This document shows, piece by piece, positions 1-9,365 of a stretch of DNA of 64,000 nucleotides. The notes below the pieces were generated by a model that was given only the letters and a program-made list of their open reading frames with translations, had not been told where the DNA came from and made no database searches. A program made the position numbers and the translations under genes. The DNA is taken from contig NC_081846.1 in assembly GCF_963259705.1 (NCBI RefSeq), positions 86,998,641-87,062,640 on the forward strand, read 5' to 3'. Each line of letters opens with the position of its first letter. Position 1 is the stretch's first letter. The stretch is from Myotis daubentonii (lineage: Eukaryota > Chordata > Mammalia > Chiroptera > Vespertilionidae).

Positions 1-1409
1 CTGTGGGTGGAAAGTCAAACGCGACCCTTGAGTGGAAGGTGGCGTGTGGAGAAATCTGTTCCCGTTTACAGCCAGTTCTCCCTGTCTTGTCATCTGCTCT
101 TAGCTCATTTCCTTTGATTTTTAACAGGAGCCCAGGAAGGCAGTAGAACAGCCCAGAGGCCCTGAGTGATGCAGCCCACAGGGAGTTCCGGGTCCACAGG
201 CAGAGGGACCGAGCAAGCCTGGAAGCCCAAGTGCTTTGTAATTAATTTTAAAATTCATTTTTCATATTTGAGTTCATTTGATTCACTTCACAGTCTGTGA
301 GACGGTCGACCCAGGGATGTTTATGCCCATTTGACAGCGATGGACCTGAGGTTAGAACCCTCCACGCTGGGCTGCGGGACGGCACCCTTCCTGACGCTCC
401 CATGGTGAGCACCCTGCACTGGGGCGTCCTGCCCTCTGTCCTGGTCCCCAAACGCCCCATTGTCGGACCTGTTTCCTGAGGGACCAGCAAAGCTGGCTGC
501 CGCACTCTTGGTTATTAGCGATGCTTTAATTTAGCTGCACTGCCATGTTTGCAATGTAAGACTGTGGCTGGTGTTTAGCCCTATATTCGTAGAGATTAGC
601 AGAGGTGAGGTGACCTTGGCTTTCCTCTTGCTCGGGAGCCCTCGCCCCCACCCTCATCCTCGCCCTCGCCCTCGCCCTCCCCGCCGGGCCCACAAGGAGG
701 GCGGTCCGCTGAAGCTGCCATGTTCTATCCGCATCCTTAAGCCACTGGACCTGGGACAAAGCCCATTATTCCAAAGGGACAAAACCTGCCTCTAGTTCAC
801 GCCACTGTGCTGCGTCTGGCTGGGCTGGCAGGGAAGACAGTGTCAGCCCTCAAGGGCCTCGGTCTCTCTCCGTGCCATGCCCCGTGCTCCCGCCTTTAAG
901 ACCCAGCCAAAGCCCATCCCCATCCCCATCCCAGGCCTCCCCTAATGACAATCACCCTCTCTCCTGGACCCCCGTGGCCAGCTCAGGATGTGCATTCCCA
1001 CCCATTTGCAGAAAGCCCTGGGCATGTACCTCCAGATGGGGCCTTTCTCTGGGCCCCTCGCCCTGCAGGAGCCCCTGACCAGCTCCCCTGGCCTGGCCAC
1101 TAACCCGTGCCCACGATCACCTGCCCACACCGCTCTTCGCCTGTGTCCATCCAGGAGTCATCGGGGAAGCCCAGCCCCACACCCGGTCACCACCTTCTGT
1201 CTTCTCGGCCCCCACTGCCTCCCTCACGGGGTGGGGGTGGGGCGTTGCTACACCCTCAGCCTCTGCCTTCCCCCTCCCCCTTCCCAATTTGCTTCTCCCT
1301 GGGAGGAAAGGCCATTCTAGAGGCAACCCGCCCCTGATGAGCCTGTCTGCTTTGCCTCCAAAACAAAGTCCAGACCCTGCCGACCAGAAGGCTCATCTCC
1401 CTGCACTGA
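1..1409. other. Unique GC-rich sequence, no gene recognised
   Basis: I see no repeat family and no exon with convincing splice sites. A short imperfect CCCTCG/CCCTCN hexamer run lies at about 642-690, and C-rich pyrimidine stretches recur near 900-940 and 1260-1290. The open frames here are short, overlap on both strands and show no domain. Confidence 0.5.
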
Positions 1410-1770
1410 CCCAGCTCCCACCTTCCTGCTCCTGACGGCTCCTCCCTTGTACTTCACCTTTACACTCCACCTGCTCACCTGCTCGTACTGCTCTCTCCTG
1501 GCGCGTGCCTTGGCTCTGCTGTTCCCGATGGCTCCCGTTTCTTCTCTCCCTGCTTCCCTCTGCCCTTCAACCTAGCCGAGGCCTCTCCTCCTGCAGCACA
1601 AGGTCCCAGTTACCCTGCCCCTTCATCCCAGGCGTGCTCACCGCTCTCCTGGCCCTGATGACACCATGTGCTCTGTGTCTGTGGCGTGTCTGCCTCACCT
1701 GACAGTGGGCTCCTGAGGACAGCAGACTTCTGATGCACCTTCGCACGGCTGTGTCTGGCCCGGTGCTTGT
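1410..1770 (+). repeat. L2-like LINE 3' region (decayed)
   Basis: The stretch reads like the pyrimidine-rich 3' part of L2: CT-rich text with repeated 'ctgctcctg/ctgctctctcc' phrases, then 'cccttcaacctagccgaggc' and a 'gtgctctgtgtctgtggc' segment. The match is by memory of the family and is weak at both ends. It could be unique sequence of similar composition. Confidence 0.35.
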
Positions 1771-1888
1771 GCACAGCGGCTGCTCTGCGTGCAGATTTGT
1801 CTGAAAACACACCCAGAACCAGCAGGCCCTGGGGAGCTCATGCAAAGGCCCACCCAGGACATCGGGAGCAGCACCAAGCCCTGGCACA

Positions 1889-1995
1889 AGCAGTTCGAAC
1901 CCCGATTCTGCCTCTTGATCCCTGTGTGACCTTAGGCAAACCACATAATCTCTCTGAACCTCCATTTCTTAATCTTCATAAAAGGAAAAGGAGGA
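1889..1995 (-). repeat. MIR SINE
   Basis: The plus strand shows the reverse complement of the MIR core in order: 'cagttcgaaccccgattctg', then 'ctgtgtgaccttaggcaaac', then 'tctctgaacctccatttctt'. These are the tRNA B-box-like and core segments of the family. It is ancient and diverged, and probably inert. Confidence 0.8.
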
Positions 1996-2298
1996 GACTT
2001 TGTGTCCCTGTCTCATCTCTGGGTGGGACTGTGATGACATGAAATGGTGAGGACACGTGGGGTCACAGCATTGCTGACGTGCCCACACACTTTGAACAAG
2101 ATGTGTCCAGGAGACACAAAGCAGGTGCGCTTGCCAGGGGAGAACACGCCAGCCAAGAGCCTCCAGCTCTCCAGCCTCTCCCGTGTGGCCTCCCTCGGCG
2201 CCTCTAGGGCAAAGTACACCTTCTCCACCACGTAAGCCACCCCATCTCTGGGTCTCCTCTGCTCCCCCCTTATGTGTCCTTTACTCTCTATCCCAAGA
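1996..2298. other. Unannotated spacer
   Basis: About 300 bases lie between a MIR and a tRNA-derived SINE. Frames are open on both strands (2044-2235 plus, 2013-2360 minus), but the minus frame runs into the SINE and neither matches a family I know. A 'cctccagctctccagcc' phrase recalls old LTRs, but too weakly to call. Confidence 0.3.
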
Positions 2299-2380
2299 GA
2301 ACCCCTGACTGGGAATCGAACCCGCAACCCCTCAGTGCATGGGATGACTAGCTCAGCCAACTGACTAGCTCGGCCTGGGC
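2299..2380 (-). repeat. tRNA-derived SINE head (Ves-like, partial)
   Basis: Read on the minus strand it carries an A-box-like 'ttggctgagctagtc' and a canonical B box, GGTTCGATTCCC, spaced as in a tRNA promoter, ending 'agtcaggggttc'. Only the tRNA-related head is present. The body and A tail are missing or too diverged. Confidence 0.65.
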
Positions 2381-2435
2381 TCCTCCAAATTTTAGACCCA
2401 ACCTCTTTCTTCTTTCGGAAACCTTTCCTGCTTCT

Positions 2436-2480
2436 TTTCTGTCCATAATCATTTTATTTCATAAACTAGAGGCCCAGTGC
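2436..2480. repeat. Block shared with a Helitron 3' boundary
   Basis: This block ends 'cattttatttcataaac' followed by 'tagaggcccagtgc'. The same text, with a 4-base indel, lies at 8862-8915 where it spans the end of a complete Helitron. The last ~17 bases match the Helitron 3' terminus; the rest is outside the element. No Helitron body follows here. Confidence 0.6.
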
Positions 2481-3818
2481 TCGGCTCCCTGGCCGCACGG
2501 GGCCCTGCATTTCACAGCCCTGAGGGGCAGCCCTCAGAGACCTTGCCAGCCTGGAGCCAGGTCTCTTCTGAAAAGTCTTCTAGTTTGGGGCCTCCATGCA
2601 CTGCAGCCTATCAGTCGTTCCCCCACCACCCACAGGAGCCCACGGCAAGTCGGAAGTCCCAGGAGCTGCCTTTCATGCTCTAACACGCTCCTTCTCTTCT
2701 CCAAACTCTCTCCCCCAACTGGGACTCCTCTTCTGGCGTCAGAACGCACCCTCCTGGGCCCCATTGCCCGAGATGCTCTCGCAGCTGAACCATGAACCCA
2801 TGGTAATGCGTTAACCGCTGCCCAATCAAAACGCTTGCAGCGCTACTAAGGATTTGGATAAAAGGAGGCCTGGGCCCAAAGGGGTGAACAAATAGGTGAC
2901 TGATTACAGAGGCACTGGGATGGGGAGGGGCAGGGCCAGGGTGGGTGGGGGAGGGGTTCCTTCCATCACACACACCAGCACCACCACCCCCACTACCCCA
3001 GCCCCCCCTCCTCTCCCCTTCCCCTGCCACCTCTGCACAGGGCCAGCCCCCTGCCGGGGGGTCAGGAGAAAGGACCAGGCCTCTGCCTCCTGCCCCCCAG
3101 CTCTGCCCACCCTGGCCTGGGGGCTTCCTGAACTGGGCCCAAGGTCCCCGCTGGAGGAGTGGAAGCTGCCAGGGCTGGAGGCCAAGGGAACCCTACGAGC
3201 TTAGAATTTAGAACTGGAACCTTTCAAAGTCTGAGTCCATTTAGACTGGGAAAATCACAACTTCTGTTGCTTAAACAGAGAGGCCAACGGGCGGTGGGGA
3301 GTGGTGGGGAGAGAGCATAACACATCTCATAAAAAGGCTGCGAGTCCCACTGGACATCAAAGGCTCCTGGGGAGGCGCCTGCGGATGAGTTCAGGGAAAG
3401 GAGCCCGCAGCATATGGATTAAATCCCCACTCATTATGCATCCCGGGTGCAGGGGGAACCACACAGCAGGGCCCTCGTCAGTGAGTCAGAAACCGCTCTG
3501 AGTCACGGAGGGACCCCAAAGGCCATGGGCCACTCCCCGTGGCCCCAGAGCTTCCCGCTGGGAAAACTCGAGCTGGAGGAAGTGGGCTGTGCCCTCAGCG
3601 GGCAGGCACTGCTGCTCTCTCTCCCACCGGCCCCAGTCCTGGGCTTGCCCCGCAGTTCCTCCCACTGCCACCGCAAGGCCCAGGCCCCAGGGGCCCCTGG
3701 GTCTCTGCAGTAGCAGCCAGTCTCCTGGGGGTAGACGGAGGATGGGAGGGCTTCCCACACCCTCCATCGGGCAGGACTCGGCTTCACCTTCCCGAGCGAG
3801 GCCTGCTCCACGCCCTCG
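2481..3818. other. Unique GC-rich sequence
   Basis: I recognise no repeat or gene. A purine/pyrimidine-skewed part at 2910-3060 is rich in G then C. A cluster of AT-rich binding-site-like words (CATATG, GGATTA, ATTATGCAT) lies at 3410-3442 in otherwise GC-rich DNA. Confidence 0.45.
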
Positions 3819-4174
3819 CCCTCCCCGCTGCAGCCTGCTCTCCCAGGGCCAGCAGGGAGGCCTCCCTTCCTAGGCAGGGCCTCCCCCTGCAGCCTGCTCT
3901 CCCAGGGCCAGCAGGGAGGCCTCCCTTCCTAGGCAGGGCCTCCCCCTGCAGCCTGCTCTCCCAGGGCCAGCAGGGAGGCCTCCCTTCCTAGGCAGGGCCT
4001 CCCCCTGCAGCCTGCTCTCCCAGGGCCAGCAGGGAGGCCTCCCTTCCTAGGCAGGGCCTCCCCCTGCAGCCTGCTCTCCCAGGGCCAGCAGGGAGGCCTC
4101 CCTTCCTAGGCAGGGCCTCCCCCTGCAGCCTGCTCTCCCAGGGCCAGCAGGGAGGCCTCCCTTCCTAGGCAGGG
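3819..4174. repeat. 59-bp minisatellite, about 6 units
   Basis: Adjacent 60-base rows shift by exactly one base, giving a 59-bp period. Each unit contains 'ccctgcagcctgctctccc', the perfect 12-bp palindrome GGGAGGCCTCCC and 'ttcctaggcagggcc'. The units are essentially identical except for the truncated first and last ones, which implies recent expansion or homogenisation. Confidence 0.95.
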
Positions 4175-4450
4175 CTCCCTCCGGAAAAGGACTCCCAAGT
4201 CCCCTCACGCTTTCCCTGGGCCCCTGTGGTCATCCCAGCTCACTCCACAGGTCACCTTCTTTGCACCCTAAATAACGTCTCCTCTTCCAAACGCTTCCCA
4301 GCCCGCAGCTTATTCCGGGATCTCTGTTCCCAGGGAAGCCCAGCCCACAGGGGCCACACCAGCAAAGTGGTCACAGGCCACACTGCCCAGCTCTCCCTTC
4401 AGGAGCACAGGGCTCCTTCCCCTCCACCTGCCTGCCCCCACCCTCTCGCG

Positions 4451-4642
4451 CAGAGGCTCTCAACCTGTGGGTCACGACCCTTTCACAGGGGTCGCCTAAG
4501 ACCATCCTGCATATCAGATATTTACATTATGATTCCTAACACTAGCAACATTACAGTGATGAAGTAGCAACGAAAATAATTTTATGGTTGGGTCACAACA
4601 TGAGGAACTGTATTTAAAGGGCCGGAAGGTTGAGAACCACTG
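4451..4642 (+). mobile_element. SPIN-like non-autonomous hAT transposon
   Basis: The termini are inverted: 'cagaggctctcaacc' on the left and 'ggttgagaaccactg' on the right. The flanking 8 bases are CTCTCGCG and CTCTAGCG, a 7/8 match, as expected for hAT insertion with a central TA. Internal text such as 'cacaggggtcgcctaagacc' and 'aaaataattttatggttggg' matches my memory of SPIN/URR1 elements. There is no transposase. Confidence 0.8.
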
Positions 4643-6027
4643 CTCTAGCGGGAGAGAGACTTGTCACCCAGGGCAGCCCTCCTTGGGGAAAGGGAATCAA
4701 CCGCTGATTGGCGGTGCAGGGACACAAAGGCTGGGTGGCACCTCAGAGCTTCCTCAGGGTCCGAGCGGCCTCTGTGGAGGCTGCCTCTTCCCTTCCGGTC
4801 CACAGCGTGCATCCCCCAGCGTCCCTAACGAGCCTCCCGCAGGCGGCCTCCACCTCAGGCCGCCTCCCAGGCGCCCTGTGACATCCGCCAACAGAAAACT
4901 AAGAAAGAGCCACTTTATTAAAAATTGGTCTCTTCTCCAATATATACATGCAGAGCTTCCGGGGAGCTGGGTGGAGAACACACTACTGTCCTCGAAACAT
5001 GAGTCTATCTTTCTAGCCCGTCATCCTACACCCTCCCCAAGGTCAGCACCACAAGTCACCTTCCAGGCCCGCCTCCTGAGCCGAGAGAGCAGAGGCCGCA
5101 GAGGGAGGGCAGACCCGTCCACGCACACCTCCAGGCGCACAGGGTCCTGCCCAGGCAAAGGTGGCCCTTTGCTGGCTTCAGCCATCTAGCAGCTTCTCTT
5201 CCCTTCCTGTGGGTGTGGAACCAAGCAGGGGGGCCGTGGGGGTGCAGAGGGCTGCTCCCCTCCGCTTCGGACCTGAAACCAAGCCCAGGAGTTTCAGTCC
5301 CCAGGTCAGACTATTAGGTGGACATGCTTTAGTCCTGGGAGCCTCGCCTTTATTGGCTGTAAAACCAGCAGTAGCCCCACCCTGCCCACCTCGTGGGGTT
5401 GGGATGAGGCTGCATCAAGAGGCTAGAGGGAAGGTGCTGAGTAATGAGGAGGTACACACGCAGGAGCCAACTATTATGTGATGTGGAACTTTCCCACGAG
5501 TCCGTCTGCCTCCCTCTCCAGATTCCAGCTGGGGAGCTGGGATCCGTGCTGCACATCTGGGTTTCCTTCTGGTCGGCAGCACCAGCCTGGATGCAGGTGC
5601 TCACACAGGCCGGATGAATGAAATCATCGCAAAAGTCAGTGAGCAGCTGACATGGTGCCCAGCCACCTGTGAGGAGACCACCTGGCCTTCCTGCCTGTGA
5701 TCACTTCATTCCTTTTGTCCCAACACCCACATCTCACTAGTTGGTTACTGGGCTGTCTGTGGTTGGGCTGGTGCGGAAGGAAAAGGAAGAGGGCTACAGT
5801 CACTGCACACAGGCTCTGTGCATTCCCCACTGCTGGGTCACAGGGGCAGGGCCCCCAGCCCCCAGGTACAGACTGCAGGGCACCGAGACAGCTAGGCCGC
5901 AAGGGGCAGGTCCAGCCTGCAGTCCACTCGCCAGGCCCTGTGCCCAGAGGGGCACTTGTTCTCATTCACACAAAGATGCTCTCCAGGTAGCAATGCCTGG
6001 ATACCTAACCCCTCTGAGGGATGGTCT
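4643..6027. other. Unique sequence, no gene recognised
   Basis: A 201-residue frame covers 4584-5189, but it starts inside the SPIN-like element and has no domain. The sequence is GC-rich, turning more balanced after 5280. No splice-bounded exon could be supported. Confidence 0.45.
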
Positions 6028-6120
6028 TACAGAAGGAGAAGGAGAGGTTAAGGAACTTGCTCAAGGTCACACCACATGTATGTGGTGGAGCCAGGACAAT
6101 TTCAGGTCTATCTGACTGCA
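6028..6120 (+). repeat. MIR SINE
   Basis: 'gagaggttaaggaacttgct' followed by 'caaggtcacaccacatgtat' and 'ggtggagccagg' follows the plus-strand MIR order (gaggttaagtaacttgcccaaggtcacac, then the sample-specific part). Confidence 0.75.
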
Positions 6121-6516
6121 TTCCATACAGAGTGGTGGTGGCACAGAAGGTTGTTATTAGAACAACTGTGGCCTCATAAAGAAGTCTGGCCAGAGGATGT
6201 CTCCACAGGCTGGTTTATGCTCGACCCAGCCTTGCAATTTGGGCATCTCTTTCATGATGTGTTAGAGTTCTTTTGATTTCAAGTTATAGAGACCAAACCA
6301 GCAAAAGAAAAATAAATCATTGGAAGGATTCCGAAAGGCCTGGTAGAATCCGAGAAAGGAACTGGACATCCCCACAGAAGTCCAGGAGGACAAAATCAGG
6401 ATTGTTTGGGACAACGTTGAGGACTCCAAAGCTAGAGTTCATGGTCTTCATCCAGAACTCTGTCATTAGCTTGATTTGGTTTCTTGACCCTCAGTAAAAT
6501 TTCCAAGCTACAGAGA
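6121..6516. other. Unannotated sequence
   Basis: Moderately AT-rich, with a purine-rich run in 6290-6410. It contains no recognisable repeat core and no convincing frame. Confidence 0.35.
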
Positions 6517-6602
6517 GAGGGAGAGGGAAAGAAGGAGAGAGGAGGAAGGGAGGGAGGAAGGGAGGGAGGGAGGGAGGGAGGGAGGGAGGGAGGGAGGGAG
6601 GA
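6517..6602 (+). repeat. (GGGA)n / purine microsatellite
   Basis: A run of 'gagagaggg' grading into regular GGGA tetranucleotides up to 6602. The plus strand is all purine. Confidence 0.95.
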
Positions 6603-6830
6603 ATAGGGGAAGAATATGATTGGGTAGCTTGGGTCAAATGTCGGCCCTTTCTTTAGTCAATTGTTCCTGGGGGGTCAGGATGTATATCACAGCTTGATTG
6701 CTGACATCCTGCTGTGGACCCCGGGGCAGTTACCAGATCAGAGACAGTATGCAGATAAAGGTATATATTATATACCCTACGCCCTGCTAGAGGGGCTGCT
6801 GCTCTCGTGATCATGCTTAAGGTGACCTTA

Positions 6831-6982
6831 TCCTATATAATAAAAGGCAGGGGGTAGGGTATATGCAAATTGTCCCCTTGACTGGGAGTGCGAACCGGGG
6901 GGCAGGGCTGGCTAGCCAACTGCCCGAGGCCCCCCGCCCTGCCAGCCCCGCCCGTGCACGAATTCATGCAATGGGCCTCTAG
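6831..6982 (+). mobile_element. Non-autonomous Helitron (HeliBat type), 152 bp
   Basis: It starts TCCTATATAATAAAAGGC and ends GGGCCTCTAG, is preceded by A and followed by T, and lacks a target-site duplication: the rolling-circle signature. A short hairpin 'tgcacgaattcatgca' lies about 10 bases before CTAG, as Helitrons require for termination. It has no Rep/helicase and is the shortest of the four copies here. Confidence 0.9.
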
Positions 6983-6990
6983 TATATTAT

Positions 6991-6994
<4 letters not shown>

Positions 6995-7034
<40 letters not shown>
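6995..7034 (+). repeat. (AC)20 microsatellite
   Basis: Twenty uninterrupted AC units begin 12 bases after the Helitron 3' end. Confidence 0.97.
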
Positions 7035-7037
<3 letters not shown>

Positions 7038-7830
7038 AACACATAAGACCCAGTGCTCAGTGCTGCCAGATTGCAGCCATAGCCCAAAAATCCATTCTCA
7101 AGGCTGACATCGCTCAGGCCTTGGGGAGTGCACCTCTGGATCTCTTGCCCGGTGTCCTTCACACACGAGGTCTCTGAACTCACAAAGGTTGAGGATCACA
7201 GCGCAGCGGGTGTCAGAGACAGACACTGCTTCAAACGTGTGAAGGATTCGAGCCGTGGGATGTCCTCTCTGAGAGGAAATACAAATGATTTAACTTGTTA
7301 CATCCTCTTAGCATGAAGGCAATATGTGGTTTACAACACATTTTTAGTAACCAAAGATTATTGAGCATCCATTTTCTTCCCTTCCTGTTTGAACTCATCT
7401 GAAGGCACGTGCTAATTACATATTTTGCGTGAGCGGTTGAGAAATACTTTGCAATATTAATTCATTTTGCTCTTCAATTTGCATATAGGTAGGTCTATAT
7501 TAGAAATAACATGGAGTATAATACCAATTCTTTATATTGGCCGCTAGGATAAACATAGAATGCCAGAACTGTGGGTAGTTTTCATTTTATAAAAACACTT
7601 AATATAATTTACTTAAATTTTTGAAAAATTAAATTAAAATTTTTAGCTTTACCTTAATAATTTTGATTTAAGATTTTAATAGTCATTAAATATCACTTTC
7701 ATCCTTTAATTGCATTAGATAATTCTAAATGTTTTTGAGAAAAGTACTTTAGATTTTTTGGTAAAATACATTCAAATTTTACACACTTTAATTTTGTACA
7801 CAGTTACCTCTTAGTTTCAATCCTTTAGGT
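7035..7830. other. Unannotated, becoming AT-rich
   Basis: GC content falls from about 7300 onward. I see no repeat core, transposon terminus or gene. The T/A-rich part (7560-7800) could be decayed LINE sequence, but I could not match it. Confidence 0.35.
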
Positions 7831-8000
7831 CAGAGCTGGCCAACTTTTTCTTAAAGGACCAGATAATAAATACCTTAGGTTTGCAGGCCACAGGGTCTGT
7901 CACAGACATTTAACTCTGCTGTTGTAAAGCAATCATAAATAAAATGTAAATAAAGGCCATGGCTTTGTTCCAATAAAATATTTTTACAAAAATGATTTGT
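7831..8000 (+). mobile_element. Ancient hAT-type DNA transposon fragment
   Basis: It begins 'cagagctggccaactttttc' and continues 'aaaggaccagataataaata', 'ggtttgcaggccacagggtc' and 'gttccaataaaatattttta'. This text recurs in mammalian non-autonomous hAT relics. I cannot name the exact family, and the right terminus is not clear. Confidence 0.55.
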
Positions 8001-8899
8001 TTATATGTTTCATGTGTAAGAAATTGAAGTTAAGATAAACAAAAAGTGTTCTTCGATCCACACTGAACATAGAGATTGTCAGCTGTGACCATACTATTCA
8101 CTGAATATTAATATTCAAATATCAATTCTGATGAAGTTATTGACAAACTTGCAATGGTTGAGGCTCAAAATCAGCAACTAATGTTCTTTATTACTGTGAC
8201 AGACCAATATTTAGATAAAAGTATAATCCCTCTTTCAAAAAATAGGAAATACACCGATGTGATTTCAAAGCATTAATGCGTTACTTCTCTCTTCTCATGC
8301 CGGGGCAGTGAGGGTCTGACACCCCAGCAGGTGAGGCTCTGGTAACCAACCCCTCCTGTGGGCTGGCCTTTCAGGATGGTCGGCTGCATTTCAGAATGGC
8401 TCCGTCCCCAGATCTTCACTGTGAGGACCTGGTAGAGGTCCCAGCAGTGAACTCACAGAACTGTGCTCCCACCCCCAATGCCTGGGTCCCCGATCCCTGG
8501 GAGTTGGAACGCTCTGAGCTGTCCACATGGAGCCTCCAGGAATTGTGGGTTCCATCTTGCTCTCCCTCCCTCAGCCCTGCCTCCCTCAGAGATCTCAGCT
8601 CAGGGAAACTATGAGTCTCTCCAATGTGGGGACAGCAGTTTGCCCTGTGACCTCACTTCTCTAACAGACAAGAAGAGTTGCTGATATTTCCATTTTCAGT
8701 TTTTTACTTATTAAGATGAAGTGGGGACTTCTAAGCTCCTTAAACGCTGACCCAGAAAACACATGTTCCATTATTTCCCCCTCTTTTTTTGCTATGTAAT
8801 AATTTTATTTTTTATTTAAAAATGTTTACAGGCATGATTACAATAAAATTTTTTCACTGTACTTCTTTCTGGCCATAATTATTCATTTTATTTCATAAA
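8001..8899. other. Unannotated, possible LTR relic at 8390-8760
   Basis: The 8390-8760 part has phrases such as 'cagcagtgaactcacagaac' and 'tgcctgggtccc' that feel like an ancient interspersed repeat, but I cannot place it. The 8770-8899 part is AT-rich. Its last ~38 bases are shared with 2436-2466. Confidence 0.3.
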
Positions 8900-9365
8900 C
8901 TAGAGGCCTGGTGCACAAAATTCTTGCGGGGGGGGGGGGTCCCTCAGCCCAGCCTGCACCCTCTCCAATCTAGGACCCCTTGCGGAATGTCCGACTGCTG
9001 GGATTGGGCCGAAACCAACAGTCAGACATCCCTCTCACAATCCTGGACCACTGGCTCCTAACTGCTCACCTGGCTGCCTGACTGCCTGCCTGGTCACCCC
9101 TAACTGCTGCCCTCGCTGGCCTGGTTGCCCCTACCTGCCCCCCCCTTCTGGCCTAGTCACCCCCAACTGTCCCCCCTGCTGGCCTGGTCACCCCTAACTG
9201 CCCCCCCCCCATTCTGGCCTGGTCACCCACGCAGCCTGCTCTTCAGTCGTTTGGTCGTACCTCACTGCCACCCCCCTGCCAGCCTGGTCGCCCATGTAGC
9301 CTGCTGTTTGGTCGTCCATCCAGTTGTTTCGGTCGTGATGGCCCCTGGCTTTTTATATATTAGGA
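8900..9365 (-). mobile_element. Non-autonomous Helitron (HeliBat type), 466 bp
   Basis: On the minus strand it starts TCCTAATATATAAAAAGCC (ending at plus position 9365) and ends GGCCTCTAG (plus 8900). It is flanked by A and T with no duplication. The interior has a C-rich tandem part built on 'tggcctggtcacccctaact' (about 9063-9290) and a 15-bp inverted repeat (8987-9001 with 9015-9029). There is no Rep/helicase. Confidence 0.88.
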
